Part shown: piece by piece, positions 1-12,287 of the stretch
Position numbering within the stretch: position 1 is the stretch's first letter
How the letters are laid out: every line of letters begins with the position of its first letter
Origin: Harmothoe impar
Lineage: Eukaryota > Annelida > Polychaeta > Phyllodocida > Polynoidae
Assembly: GCA_947462335.1 (NCBI GenBank)
Contig: OX381721.1
Span: 7,068,001-7,132,000, forward strand
Direction of reading: 5' to 3'
Length of the DNA: 64,000 nucleotides
Position numbers and translations under genes: made by a program
The notes under the pieces: generated by a model
The model's input: the letters and a program-made list of their open reading frames with translations, nothing else
The model's database searches: none
What the model was told of the DNA's origin: nothing

Positions 1-21
1 GATAATTAAACTCTTTTTCAG

Positions 22-60
22 TGTTTCCTTTGGGCCACCCAATATGATATACCAGTACAG
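22..60 (+). CDS. Possible 39-nt microexon of the E-Syt gene
   Basis: A pyrimidine-rich acceptor (ctctttttcag, ending at 21) and a donor (cag|gtaatt, at 61) enclose 39 nt with no stop in the phase required by the next exon (phase 0, 13 codons). It would fall in the low-complexity linker before the last C2 domain, where small alternative exons are plausible. There is no sequence similarity to support it, so it could be chance. Confidence 0.35.
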
Positions 61-166
61 GTAATTCCAGATAAAATTTAATTCCTTAGAAATTGTATTG
101 ATAAAATGTTGGGCCAGTGTTAGTGGCTACCCCTGTGACATGCCCACACTATTTGTCGGTTAACAG

Positions 167-324
167 ATGGCAGAACCCACCGGGGTGGAGGACATCATTC
201 CATTAGCTGCCCAGCAGACATCGGCCCCGGCAGAGTTTGTAATCGGGGACCCAGACACGATCAGTAACGCTTCATCTAACTTGGACCGCACCGGGTCTGA
301 ACTGCGCCAGAGAAATGTTGGCAG
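167..324 (+). CDS. ESYT: E-Syt exon: acidic linker before the last C2 domain
   Basis: 158 nt between taacag (acceptor) and gcag|gtgaga. It encodes a disordered stretch with GVEDIIPLAA and ends in GSELRQRNVG. The split codon AG|T joins the next exon in frame. Confidence 0.82.
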
Positions 325-3300
325 GTGAGATGTAGTTGAAATTAATGTTTTGATTGTATATATCCAAAGATAGAATTGGCTAGGTTAGAGCAGTAGACAT
401 ATGTTTAGGACTTATACTAAACATAATACGATGTATTTGATATACAAAATGTAGTTCTGCAGGTGTTTCTTACTGCAATGTTACTAGTGCAAAGGGGAAA
501 ACAGTTCTCAATAGCGAACAAAAGTATGTAATTTGATAATCAGTGAAAAAGAGGACCAGTTTCAATAGTTCTCTTAGTTCTAATAGTTCTCTCTTATACC
601 TATCTTTAGTGTACATAAATATGCCTTTCCCTACTTAGATTATAAAAATACATACGTTGCTGTTTGTCTAAAAACCAACAGTTCCAGCGACATGGGACTA
701 GGGAAGATACAGCTGACTCTGCGCTACAGCTCCCAGCGCAGCCGTCTCATCGCTGTGGTACACAAGTGCCTGTAAGTATACCTTTCAAGTCGCTCAACAT
801 AGTAATAAAGACACAGTTCATGGCTTTGTTGTTAAATACAATAATTATATATGATATTATGAATTATGATAGTTCTTTACTTTTTGCATCATGTGTGGCT
901 CCCTGTACCCTTTTGTTAGCATACATTATTATATATATAGCTAAGTGAAAGCAGATATTACCAGAAAATATTTTTAAAAAATATTAGATTTAATTTGGTT
1001 GATTACTAGCCAGGGTAGATATGTTCTATGAAGGATAAAGAAAGATCATATAACACTGAGAAGGAACATACCTTCTGTTTATTTAATTTGAATATGAACT
1101 TTTCTTTTCTGAACAGGAATCTTATCCCGTGTGATGATGACAACCTAGCAGACCCCTATATCCGTCTCTACCTACTCCCGGATAGATCATCTGCAAGCAA
1201 GCGCAAGACACAAACTGTAAAGAATAATCTCATGCCGGTCTTTGATGAAACGTAAGTCACTTTTCCTTATTTTTCCTCTGTTATCTTACACATTACTGCA
1301 TTTGACTTGATAGAAGATTATTCTAAGTTTTTTTTAAATACCCAGGGCCTATCTCAGACAAGAAGTAAAATGCTTTTTTGGCAAAAATAAAATGATAAAA
1401 GTTAAAGTTCGTTTGATCATTCAAGTTACCTACCATCTAAACACAGCACTATGAAATATGAATGATGTTTCTTCTCAATATTTCCAGATTCGAATGGCAA
1501 CTACCCCTGAACCAGGTGACCCAGCGAACACTAGATATCCAAGTGAAGAACAAGAACTCAATGTTCTCTAAGGCGCGTGTACACATGGGACAAGTGGTCA
1601 TCAACCTAGCAGAAGTGGACCTGACCAAGGCTAGCACTGAATGGTCAGTCCCCCCTATTCACTCCTTCTAACATAGTTTACCTTTCACAGTGTTGCCAAC
1701 CTGGGGCTGTACAGGGGATTATTAGTATCATTTATTGATGAGAATTCCCACTCTTGGTATCAATTTTAGGTGACAGTTCAAAATTGGGAGTTGTAGTGGA
1801 CATTTTGGAAAAGATAGTCAACTAATGCTCTTATGTTGTTTCATGCATGTTTAGGGTCAAACCCTTAAGAGGCATGCACAATAATGCCATGGTTTCGGAT
1901 AATAGGAGGGAAACTATCATTGAATATCTCAAGAACAATCTTATTAATTCAACCTACTTTGAGAATCATAGATGATTTAAAGCCTTGATAATATAGTATG
2001 CTGCTTTCACAAAATTAGATATGTTCATTTAGCCATATTTTTGAATGACCATAATTATAAGATTTGAGAATTCCCCATGGTTGGTAACATTTGGGTGATT
2101 AACTTTTACTATAGGTGTCCTTTATATATGCTTCATCATACTTGAAGATTTTATTGCACTGGTTAATATTGTTGTGACCCACTAGTACACCGACATACCA
2201 CCTGCTTCATGTAGAGTTATGATCAGCAACAAACCCAGAATCAAAATTATAGTACTCTGAAAACACAGATTATGTCAACATGGTCTATTGTTCACTCCAA
2301 ACCACTTCACACATTTGTTCTGCAGTTAGTGCCTGAACACAAAATTCTTACTTTAGTACTACATGTAGGTAGTTCACTGGGTTATTCCAAAACTATAGAT
2401 TTTGTCCAATTTTGGGAGAAGCCTACTCCATATTCAATTCCATGTCTTTTGATTATATGTCTGCAAATTGTGGAATAAGTGGTCACAGTGGGATATGATT
2501 ATGAAGTTACTGTTTGCATCAACCCCACATAACCAGCTAACATCTGCAGTGTTGATACTGGTTCCACCTTTGGATTTATGATGTGACTGCATTATAAGAA
2601 GTCTGCAAAAGAACCATGTTTGTTTCCTGCATGCATTTGTGGCATATGGTGTCCTGTACCAGACTGACCTTTAACTGCAACTTGTACTTCCACCTCCAAG
2701 GGTTCTCTTACTGGACCTTGTTGTTGTAAGCCAGAATTCATCTGGATTTTTAATAGGGCTCAATACTTTGATTTGACAAGAATCATTTATACTTACTATT
2801 AAATCCCCCTGTCAATTACAATTTCATTAATGATATTTGATGTAAATATAAACCAAATATATTGTCATTTTATGTGCCCTTTTTCAAGCTCATTGACACT
2901 TCCTTTAATATGACTACCTTTTTTCTATTCTGAAAAGAGCAGAGAAGGCAATAGGCCTTTAATATATAGATCATTTTGACATAAAATGTAAAGCTTATGT
3001 CATGAAGTATAGGTAGGTTCCTTGGAGGTGGATAGCGTTATTGCCTGCTGCTTAATCCGATGCGTTGATTGTTCGGCTCATTCCTCTGTAGGTTTTATCT
3101 TGAAAGCGAGCGAAAGTCTCGGTGACATGGTAGGTACAGCATATGCCGCTAGATGGCAGGTGTGCTTCTCATGCTAGGTCACCATGGGTCTGTCTTAGTC
3201 AATGTGATTATGTCAGTTTGATGTACATCAAAGAATCATAGCAGGCAAGAGGAATTCTGTACAGAATACTAAACATTATGTTAAATTACTTCTTAGTTTG

Positions 3301-5939
3301 ATTGATTTTTAGGCCAGTTACAAGACACAAAGATTACCAAACATCCAATATTTTGATCTGTATTTGTTATTTGTATGTTGAATTTTCTTCAGATTTAAAT
3401 AATATTTTAGACATCATATGCTCCTCACCTTTCTGCCATTTGAAGACTTTTAATGAATTTCCTTGATGTAAAAACTGAATAGTGAAGTTGGCCTAAGGCA
3501 AACACATGGGTCATTGGCGTCGGGAAGCTTTTAGTTCGTGATTTAATCACCAGGTGATTTGGAGTGTTCTGCTCAACGTCCTTCAGAACAATATTACTGT
3601 CGCTTGAGTTGGAGGGAAATTTCTTGTCTTATACTAGACTCTGCTTGTTAGCGTAAGTGGTTGTCATCAGTTAAGAATGCATATTGTAAATATTCATATT
3701 ATTTTCGTTTATAGTTTACTAAATGTGTGAGCATTAGGAATATAAATTATTAAATATAATATGCCAGTAACCTTTATATGTGTTTGCTCTAAATATAATG
3801 TTTTGTGTGAATTAGTTTATATATTGTCTAAGTGTAGCCTTTTGTCAGAACTTAGATGATAATCCAAATATATTGTATTTAAGTCATTGTTACAAGGTAT
3901 CCTTATCAGAGAGATCTTCTTATTTGGCATGTTCAATATGTCCCTTATTACTTTTAATCAAAACATCCATCTCACAAAATGTAAACTATAAAAAGTGTTT
4001 CATTGATTGCCAAGAATTTTGAATAATGAAACCAATTTTGAAAAACACTCTCAAGAGTGATGGATTCTACTAAAACATGATTCCTATGCAAATATTAGCA
4101 ACCCTCTATAAGCAGTAAATACTAATAGAAATTTGGTGTATGTTAAACTTAAATAAGATGATCTCTCAATTGTGCTTGCTGCCTGACCTAATAAGAGTTC
4201 TGTCCTGTGATCTGCATGCTTTGAAACAACTCCATCCAGTTCTAGTTTGTCTATCCTCAAAGCAACATTTGTTGTCATGCACAAGGGCAGCATCGAAGGG
4301 TTACTCCCTCCCTGCCACTGTATTGGTGTATTGTGCCAACCCTTTACCAATATCCACCAGTAGCGTCGGCTCGATGCATAAAAGGCAGTCCCGTGAGTTT
4401 CTCGAGTATAGCATATCAAAGCACTATGCCTGCTTTACAGGGTTCAACAACTTAACTTTTGGTCGTGCATCACCTCCAAAAGTAGAATTAGAGTTGTGAC
4501 CTTTTATCATTGTTGTAGGACGTATTGAAAAGTGAAAACCTCACTTCATATCATAACAAAAAGAGTTACGATGTTCCACATACGACCTTCTGATCTATAT
4601 GTATGTGCTTATTTATGTAGTGTTTGATATCCGTTCCAGTTAAGCCAAAGTCATGCTTTTTATAACCTTTAACATAACCATTTTCTACCCACACTCCCCC
4701 TGTGACACCAAATGTTTTGGTTTAGCTGAGGATCGAAAATGAACATACAGTTTAAAGGGAAGAAATTCTCCATTTGTGAGAAATAAGGGATCAGAATCAT
4801 TTCTTTTCTTGAGTTATGCACTAGTGTCATGTGTCGATTTATACAAATAGATATATCCTATGTAATCAACTAGTAATACAATGTACCAATATTCGAAAAA
4901 GTAAATACATGGCACATTAATACAATAAGCCTTCACACAACACTGGTACACTGGTTTCATGCACCAAGGAGGGGGCTGTAACTTGACACCTCACCATGTC
5001 ACCACATTCACTGGTTCACTATAACCACAAAGCTCACCTGATTCACATTGAACCTTTCAATAAAGGCCATATTGTGCTTTAATGTACTATGCCCTTTGTC
5101 ATTAGGATGCTTGAATGCAGCCCTCTCGAGCCTACCAGGCCTGCAGAAAAGGATCATGTCTCAACCATGATGCTTGGATGCAGCTCTTGTGAGTTGTTTG
5201 CCAGGGCTGTATTCAGGCATCATGATGAGAAAGGGCATAATACATTAAAGCACGAGGCGACCTTTATAAGGGTTGATAAATAACACTACAAGGGACTGCA
5301 CACAACCCAAGCCATGTGCTTGTATGCATACGTGCATATCGTTAAAGAAGGCCTCCCTGGTTAATGCAATAAATACAATCCATTCTATCAGTGTCTTTAT
5401 ACACTTCCTGATTCTACGTTTAAGTATAACTTGTTCATTATGTGAAATTAGTGGCAATTTGGGATGCTTTACTGATTTAATCTCAAGCGTCTATATTTGA
5501 TTTACAGATAGTAGTGATCAGCCAGTTCAACCAGCTATGCATACCTAGCCCTCATTTATGACCCTACTAGTCTAACCATATTTACAGCAACTGCAAATTA
5601 ATTCAGAAACCCAGTCTTACCTGAAAAGCTGTTGATGCCAATACTGTTGCATTTGGCAGTATTTACACTATGAGTCGGTAGATTACCTCGTTAGAAATAA
5701 TCAAGCGAATAGTGGATTTTCATGTGGCGGACTCTGAAACATCCTTCGTGGGAGACCCAATCCTGTGTATTGATTCATGCTTGAAGCCTGTGTTTTATAG
5801 CAATCACAGCAAAACCCACTGCTTTTGACTAACCTTGTGTCTACTGATATGGTTCACTCTCACTGACCCCACACTTTCTGCTTCCTCTTATAGGTATGAC
5901 CTCGACGACCCCGCAGAGGATACCTTTAAGGATGATTAG
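167..5939 (+). CDS. ESYT: Extended synaptotagmin, 3' portion (linker + C-terminal C2 domain)
   Basis: Five exons join without a frame break: 167-324, 682-771, 1117-1251, 1488-1643 and 5894-5939, giving 194 residues plus a TAG stop. The first about 53 residues are an acidic, Ser/Thr-rich linker. Then follows a C2 domain starting near LGKIQLTLRYSSQRSRLIAV, with NLIPCDDD, ADPYIRLYLLPDR, the basic KRKT strand, MPVFDETFEW, and a final EWYDLDDPAED tail. This order and wording match the C-terminal C2 domain of vertebrate ESYT1/2/3. E-Syts are ER-anchored proteins that tether the ER to the plasma membrane and move lipids through their SMP domain; their last C2 binds PI(4,5)P2 through the basic patch. 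Loop 3 (KNKNSMFSKA) lacks the usual aspartates, consistent with a C2 domain that does not bind calcium. The SMP domain and other C2 domains lie left of the window. All introns are GT-AG. Confidence 0.9.
682..771 (+). CDS. ESYT: E-Syt exon: start of the last C2 domain
   Basis: 90 nt after aacag; it encodes SSDMGLGKIQLTLRYSSQR and IAVVHKC, the first two beta strands of the C2 domain. Donor ct|gtaagt. Confidence 0.9.
1117..1251 (+). CDS. ESYT: E-Syt exon: C2 domain loop 1 and basic strand
   Basis: 135 nt after gaacag. It encodes NLIPCDDDNLADPYIRLYLL and SKRKTQTVKNNLMPVFDE, the most diagnostic part of the domain. Donor ac|gtaagt. Confidence 0.93.
1488..1643 (+). CDS. ESYT: E-Syt exon: C2 domain second half
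   Basis: 156 nt after tttccag. It encodes FEWQLPLNQVTQRTLDIQVK through VDLTKASTE. Donor tg|gtcagt; the split codon TG|G gives the conserved Trp before YDL. Confidence 0.92.
1644..5893 (+). other. ESYT: Last E-Syt intron (4.25 kb)
   Basis: AT-rich intron without a credible gene. It contains one long copy of the TTAA/CCCTTTAAGGGC repeat family (about 5064-5277). A short stretch near 4255-4290 resembles a decayed piece of the same family. I saw nothing else recognisable, including around 3010-3180, where the base composition is more GC-rich. Confidence 0.7.
5064..5277. repeat. TTAA-type MITE, CCCTTTAAGGGC family
   Basis: Long imperfect inverted repeat: ggccatattgtgctttaatg on the left answers cattaaagcacgaggcgacc on the right. 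The interior carries the family's tgaatgcagccct motif. It lies in the last E-Syt intron. Confidence 0.7.
5894..5939 (+). CDS. ESYT: E-Syt terminal coding exon
   Basis: Follows cctcttatag. It completes the Trp codon and encodes YDLDDPAEDTFKDD, then TAG at 5937-5939. Family members end shortly after the same W-Y-D-L motif, so this is the natural C terminus. Confidence 0.9.
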
Positions 5940-7081
5940 AGCCTGCTCACATGCCATTGGTCGGTTGTTGTCATGTGACTACTTGCGCGGTGTGTAGTAC
6001 GGTGTACAAGGTATGACACAGTCTGAAAGTAGCGGCAGATGACGAGACGGAACGTCGCGCGACGCTTCACACATATTTGTGAAGATCATATGAAAGAGAG
6101 CTCATAACACTTCTCAAGGTGTTATGTGTATTTATTTGAGATAACATGGTATGGGTACTTCTCTTTATGCATTATCCTCTAGAATTGGATTATCAGAAAT
6201 ATACTGAGAAAGTATGAAAATGTAATTGCAAGCTTGGTCAAGGAAAACTACTAAGGCATATTGAGGTTAACTGTGTGAAGTGATTCAAGGGAATGCATCA
6301 GAGGAATATGTGACAGGAATGCAAGCCGAATTGAGCACGTATTTCAAATTCTACCCCTGTGGAGTATGCATACCAAAACATTAGCTTATGGTACTGTATT
6401 TCATTGCTAAGGAAACCTGTATCCATGTGTACTCGAAATCAGAATCACAAACCAAGAAGTAAAAATCAAAAATCAACTTTTTGATCTCAGTTTAAACTAC
6501 TGTATAGTATACAATCGAGAAGTTTGGCTATTGAACAATTGCATAATTCAGTAAATATATTGAATAATCAATGCTTTGCTTCATAACAGACCAGCTGCCT
6601 TCATGTATAGCTTCTCTTCTGCTGCATACATTTATAGATTATGAATCTGGAATATCATAAGAAAAGATATAGAAGAGATGATGAAAGATCATTGCTTGGG
6701 CAATAAGGTTACTGGCCTTGACTAATAATATAACTGTGATAGTGTTGTAGAGAGAAGTCTTTCAGAAAGAAAAACGTCCGCAAAAAGGGTTTGTATATTT
6801 TCTACCACTAGAGAACCATGTGTAAACTTAATGTACATGATTGGAGGAGGAGAAACGCCTGTGAAGAAGTAATATTATGAGGTCAAACTGTAATATGATT
6901 ACTTCTGATTGAAATCTAAGGCAACAGAAAGAGTGAAGAATTTACTACCAAACAAAGGGTAGACTGTTTTTGCACATTTGTGATGAAATGCCTGAAACTT
7001 GACTTCAAAGCCAGAAGCAGGCAAAGGTTGATTGTTCTCGTATTGAGGAAAGGTAACTTTTAACACTAATATCCCTGATGG

Positions 7082-7193
7082 TTAACCCTTTAAGAACCAC
7101 ATAATGCCTCAAGGCCATATGTCCATTTGTGATGCATCATGATGGCAAATGGTCATGATATTTTAAGTCACCATGTAGTCCTTGAAGGGTTAA
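7082..7193. repeat. TTAA-flanked palindromic MITE (complete, 104 bp plus TTAA)
   Basis: TTAA at 7082-7085 and 7190-7193 flank an element that begins CCCTTTAAG and ends CCTTGAAGGG. This is the cleanest example of the window's commonest repeat. TTAA duplications with CCC termini are characteristic of piggyBac-like transposons; Kolobok also uses TTAA. Confidence 0.75.
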
Positions 7194-7528
7194 CCCTCAG
7201 ATGGTCAAGTGTCTTAGTGTGCCTCAAGTCAGTTAATTGCATATTGGCAAAAGACATTTAATATGTCACTTTTAAAAAGTCGATACTTTTTAAAAAGTTG
7301 GTAATTTACAAGTTGTTTCTTGCTTATAGACGCACTGCTCCTATGAAAAAGATGTTTATTCATGAATTTATGAACACATGTAGTTGTTGCTTTTTCATTG
7401 GGGCCAGTCATGTTAGTTTGTATACAGGTGCACTCTAATATTGCTAACAAAACTAGTTTACTGAAATAGAAGAATCTCGTATGTAATAGATAAAAATCTG
7501 TGACGCTATTGCTATTACTTTACTTTAA

Positions 7529-7680
7529 CCATTTAAGGGCAGCACAATGCTTTATCACATTGTGCCCATCTGTTGTTATGATGCATGAATGCATTCCTGG
7601 TAAGTAACTCGTCAGTGCTGCATTCATGCATCATGTTGACTCTATATGGGTGACACATGCTCCAACGGAATTGATATGCA
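7529..7680. repeat. TTAA-type MITE, CCCTTTAAGGGC family
   Basis: Starts ttaaccatttaagggcagc, then shows the paired arms atgatgcatgaatgcattcc and ctgcattcatgcatcatg. The right end is degenerate. Confidence 0.65.
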
Positions 7681-8207
7681 CAAATTATTTAGTGTACTTT
7701 TAAAACAACCTTGTTTCAGTACTTTTACTGTTTATTGATTACAGAACTATTGTTATTACTAAAACTAGCTTTGGTATGTATGATTGCTTCCATTTGCATT
7801 ATGTTATTACATGAACAAAGTATGTATCGGGGAAATGTATGTGGCTGCTATTTAGATGATTCTTTTTTTACTTCCCTGTAATCATTTGTAGCTAAAATAA
7901 TTCTAATTTGACATGTAGCATCTTCTGTAGATCCCATGTTCTAATGATTATCTTGTAGAATGTACAGCTTTTGAAATATTTAGTTTGATTCATAACATAT
8001 TGCGGTTAAATTTCAAACCAATATTTGCTTGCCTTTTCCTTCGAAAGAAATCTTATAATTATTGCCTAAAACATGCCTCCATAGTCAGACAGCCGACCAG
8101 TACACTTGAATAATTAACAAGAGCTTAAAGCCTTACCGTGTAAGTCTGCATAAAACAATGCCTCACTGCTTCAATATTTCTCCAAAATTTATAGCTTGTC
8201 AAATAAA

Positions 8208-10449
8208 GCAAAAACATTTCTCTCTGATGCTATATCATCAAGCTTTATTTCCAGACTAAATCAATCTATTACACCACTCCCAAACTTTGCAAGAGCTTAC
8301 AACCCGATTATTGGACATCCTTATTGTTATTTTTATGCTACCTAAAGCCATGATTAAAACATGTTTATTTAGGAGAGCACAGTATGGTACATTGATTATA
8401 AGGCTTGCGTAGCATTGTTACACCATTGTCCCTATTTTTAGTACTATCTTACCCACCCCTCTTATGTATGTATTTCAGTGCTGCCATATATGCTTGTCGT
8501 CCTATACCACAGACATAGCTTATGTATAGACCATGGTATGAACATATATCCATCAGTTGGTGACTCGTGGTTGTAAACAGGGTTGGATATGTCTTAATGT
8601 GTCTGTCACATTGTGATAGCAATATAATCAAGTTTGAGATTAATATAATTATGATGTTTCACTGGCACAATGTCAATACAATACCTCCTATCTGGAATTC
8701 AGAAAATAATTTCCTACTCAAGAAGTTACATTTTGTGTTATTGCCTTTCAAGAAATTCAATATCAGAAACTTTTGAATTGTACATATTAAATGGCAGGAG
8801 AATTGAAAGGTAATATTATGAGTTGTCATTATAACCATAAGAATATATAATATCTTTTAAAAAAGGTGTATGCAAGCATATCATAACAAGCAGTAAAGCT
8901 TTGGACAAGCCTGTAGCATGCGGTAGTTGGCTGGGTATATTTTGTTCATACAACGCATCGCGATCACTCGTATTGTGCGCAAACCACTGGGCCTGCACAG
9001 GACTAATAACTTCATTAAAACTGTATCATACAATTTGTGCTTTTCGTTGTTTCTCTTTATGTGATCTGGAGGAACATACTTTTGCCCTAAAGTGGTCGCA
9101 ATGTGGGATGGTTGCATTAAAGGGTCGGTCTCATTGGAGAGATTTAAAAAAGATAAAACAAATGGATAAATAATTGGTACTTCCCACGTATGGTCGTAAT
9201 GGTGGGGTGGTCCTGGTAGAGGGGTGGTCTTGAGAGCTATGAATTAGGTTTTAGTGGATGGGGTGGCTGTTTATGAGGAAGAATTTTACATCAAAATAAA
9301 GAGAAACAGGGTAGGTTCTTTGCAAATCGACCGTGATTAGAGGGGTCATCGTGAGGTGAGAGTTAACTGTAATTATAGTCTAGGCTCATGGCTATGGAGA
9401 TGAATATCTGACCTTACGTACATCAAACACATTGGTGATTTTCCCGTAAAACTGAAGTTGATGTTACATCAGAGAAAACTAAGAAGAAATTGAGTTGAAT
9501 TGTTTGTTGGTGACAATTAATACATCGGAAGGTGGATGGATTTGGATTCAGAGTTTGCAACGTTTTGTTAAAATTGATTCCACTTCTTCATGTGGCCTGT
9601 TAGTCTATACCAATTGTAGCATGGCAAATAATTATCAGCTTGGCTATGTTTTTATTTCTTATATAAGACAAAGTAGAATACATTAGACTTCATTTATCTC
9701 TCAAACCTGAATGTAGGCCTAGCAAAGTCCTCTTAGAACAAATTACTACTCAAAAAAGGAGTCAATTTATTGGGATAGTCACCAATAAAATATATACCAC
9801 ATCTTATCTTATCTACACAGTGAGTGATGGATCACTTCACATGTATGACAACATTGTAAAACAACTCAAGGAAACCTATCAACAATAAAGCTAGATTTGT
9901 TTAAAATATTTTTACATTGAATAATTGCTAAGAATCTGGTGAGAGATCTTGGTTGGGGGTATGAGAGCAAGGCGAAAAGGCTCTTATTAAGTATGTTGTA
10001 TCAGTTGCATGAGGTAAAGTGGTATTTGATGCTTCTTTCTTTACTACGAGTGATTAATTTTGTAACAGATCAGTATCACATTAAAAATGCAACTGGATTG
10101 AAATAAATTTTGTATAAAAGAAAGGTTTGTTCCGACACTTTTTCGACTAAACAGTGCATATAATGAAGCCTATAGCAGGGTGCTGTTTCTCTGCAAATTT
10201 GCGGAGGTCCGCAATACACATTCCATAAATTTGTGGAAAAAATAAAAATGTAGATTTAAATCGATTCTAGTACTTAAGCATACAAATACGGACGTCCGTA
10301 TTTATTTGGGGAGCTCCGCAAATTTATGGAATGTGCATTCCGCAAATTTGCGGATGTCCATGAATTTGTGAAGAAACAGCACCGTGGTGATGCAAAATAA
10401 GGACAACCTTTGGTGAGAGGTTTAGAAGATTCTCCATTTAGTCACAACA
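8208..10449. other. Intergenic stretch between E-Syt and GNAT copy A
   Basis: No gene recognised. From about 8632 it is duplicated at 20561-22216, probably as the 3' flank of the GNAT genes. A 205-bp palindromic MITE (10179-10383) is present here and absent from the other copy. Confidence 0.6.
10179..10383. mobile_element. Palindromic MITE (GGTGCTGTTTC ends), unit 1 only
   Basis: The left end ggtgctgtttctctgcaaat mirrors the right end ...gaagaaacagcacc. Inner arms gcaaatttgcgga and tccataaatttgtgg are inverted too. Unit 2 reads straight through at the matching place (22150-22156, tatcaggtgatgc), so this is an insertion. The target duplication is not clear. Confidence 0.75.
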
Positions 10450-11103
10450 CTATAGTTTAGCAACAAATTCAGATTTGTCTTGAAAGTCTTTGTACATGAA
10501 GACAGTATCTATTAGCTTCCCATCTTTACCACTGGTAGCTTTAGGAATCTGTGCCACAGCAATTTGTCCAAGCTTCCTCAGGATATGTAACATGCGGGAG
10601 TTTTCAGCCAGACAGTCTCCCAATGTCGCTTTGTAACCAAGGTCCAGTGTCAGCCTATGTGTTAACCGAAGCCCCTCCTTTCCCAACTGCCTCCCTCGGA
10701 ATTTCTCATTAACCAGAGAAAAGCAATCCACATTTACTGGATCAACAGAGCGACAGACAACACTAGGTGTGACACTTATCTGCTGAAGGATTGTTGAAGT
10801 TTCTGGATCCTCAAGAACAAAGGCATGGCCATGGTCAATTACAGTGGAGCGAAATGCCTCCAAGGACTCAAACTCGCCTTCACCATAACCTTCAGCATTT
10901 TCTGATGCTTTCCTGTACATGCCATAAACATGAGGTATGTCAGCTTCCTGGATGTACCTCAAGATCACTTCTTTACCCATTGGCAGCATATAGCGGCATG
11001 GTAAGTATGTCAGCCGTGGCTTCTGCACAAAGGAAAGCATAGGCCACCAGTCATCATTCAAGATTTTGCTGGGTGGATGTGCCCGGTTATTGTAACTTTT
11101 TTC
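10450..11103 (-). CDS. GNAT copy A exon 4 (second GNAT domain)
   Basis: Opens after the acceptor aattccag with EKSYNNRAHPPSKILNDDWW and runs 217 codons to TAG. It holds the whole second GNAT-like domain: KEVILRYIQEADIPHVYGMY (strand 1 and helix 1), NVDCFSLVNEKFRGRQLGKE (strand 4 and the acetyl-CoA pyrophosphate loop RxxG), then LDLGYKATLGDCLAENSRML and a final DTVFMYKDF strand. Confidence 0.8.
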   Translation of the reverse strand, partial: EKSYNNRAHPPSKILNDDWWPMLSFVQKPRLTYLPCRYMLPMGKEVILRYIQEADIPHVYGMYRKASENAEGYGEGEFESLEAFRSTVIDHGHAFVLEDPETSTILQQISVTPSVVCRSVDPVNVDCFSLVNEKFRGRQLGKEGLRLTHRLTLDLGYKATLGDCLAENSRMLHILRKLGQIAVAQIPKATSGKDGKLIDTVFMYKDFQDKSEFVAKL

Positions 11104-11400
11104 CTGGAATTAATAAAAACAAAAAATAATTTTTCTCTCATTGGAGGAGGAAATTTGAGGAAATATATGCTATCAATGTTTTATTATACATCTTGTTCAT
11201 ATTTAAGATATTTAAGATCTTGATTTTCCTCAAAAGAGTAAACCATGCATATTTGATGTAAGAAGCATACATCCCCTGAAAAGAACAGACCTACTATTTG
11301 GCCAAATTCTAAGACTAACCCAAAAAAGCTCAGTTTTTGTTACAGTTGTTATGCATTCATGCAGCATTATGACCCCACTGGGAGTTTATAAACCCTGTAT

Positions 11401-11537
11401 CAGGGGCGGATCCAGGAATTTTGGAAAGGGTGGCGTGAAATAGGCAATGTACTGGAGGTATTGACAAATTTTACATTGAAATAAACAGGAAAATAGGGGG
11501 CGTACGCCGGGTCCGCCCCCTTCTGAATCCGGGCCTG
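11401..11537. mobile_element. hAT-like MITE (CAGGGGCGGATCC), unit 1 only
   Basis: 137 bp starting caggggcggatccagg and ending gaatccgggcctg, flanked by direct repeats of ctgtat (11395-11400 and 11538-11543). Unit 2 has a single copy of that site (near 23230) and no insert. It lies inside a TTAA-family repeat. Confidence 0.72.
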
Positions 11538-11752
11538 CTGTATTGGGCTGGGCCTATGCTTGAATATAGCTCTTGTAAGTCACTTTCCAGGGTTGCATTC
11601 ATGCACTATGAAAAACAGGCTACACATTAAACATCTGGACTTGCAGGAAAAAATAGTTTACTATTTGTATCTAGAACAGAGAGTCAACAATGCCAAGGTG
11701 CTGTGAATAACCAACTAGTAGTAATCTCAAGCTAGATTTCATACAATATCAC

Positions 11753-11914
11753 CTTATTTTCCGGTGGTTGTAAACCTTTATACGTGACCACACTGTCTGT
11801 CCAGCCTTTGTTCATCAATTTGCCACTGTTTGGAATGCAGCCAACCACGGTGAAGCCCTCTGTTGCCAGGACAGGTAAAAAGGTACTTCCTCTAAATGCC
11901 TCAATTAAGAGCCC
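11753..11914 (-). CDS. GNAT copy A exon 3 (end of first GNAT domain)
   Basis: 162 nt, phase 0, between aaag|ggg and aataag|gtgata. It encodes GLLIEAFRGSTFLPVLATEG and the tail VVGCIPNSGKLMNKGWTDSV plus VTYKGLQPPENK. Confidence 0.8.
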
Positions 11915-12287
11915 CTTTATTTATGATAAAATAGAGGCAGAAGCACAACATATTGTAAAACCTAGCTGTTTTTGGAAAATACCAATAGTACATAGTAAAT
12001 TACCATAATCAATTCACAAACATCATTCTTTATTGCTAAGATGGGGGGAAATTAAAAGTTGTACATTATATTCAGGAATTGTACAGACCTAACATGTATC
12101 CAATATAATTGTATAACTACCATAATTATATCAAAAACCACGAAGTTAAATCTGTGTGGAATTGTACTTTATAGCAAATATGTGAAAATTTATATCAGCG
12201 AAAATATCTATGTTTACAGTATTGGATGGCTAATAATAATTCACTAATCGAACATGTGTAACATATTTAAGGATGATGATATGTTAC

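Larger units (their letters stand above)
5940..8207 (+). other. ESYT: Probable 3' UTR of E-Syt, ending at AATAAA
   Basis: The sequence after the stop is non-coding. The clearest AATAAA that I found downstream is at 8202-8207, which would give a 2.3-kb 3' UTR. Two TTAA-flanked repeats (7086-7189 and about 7529-7680) lie in it. An earlier poly(A) site with a variant signal is possible. Confidence 0.45.

Noticed and set aside
4084..4499. Overlapping frames of 111 and 119 codons on both strands
   Set aside because: They lie in the E-Syt intron, show no recognisable domain, and overlap a decayed repeat; chance frames.
10791..11042. 83-codon plus-strand frame over GNAT copy A
   Set aside because: Antisense shadow of exon 4, whose minus-strand frame is clearly the coding one.
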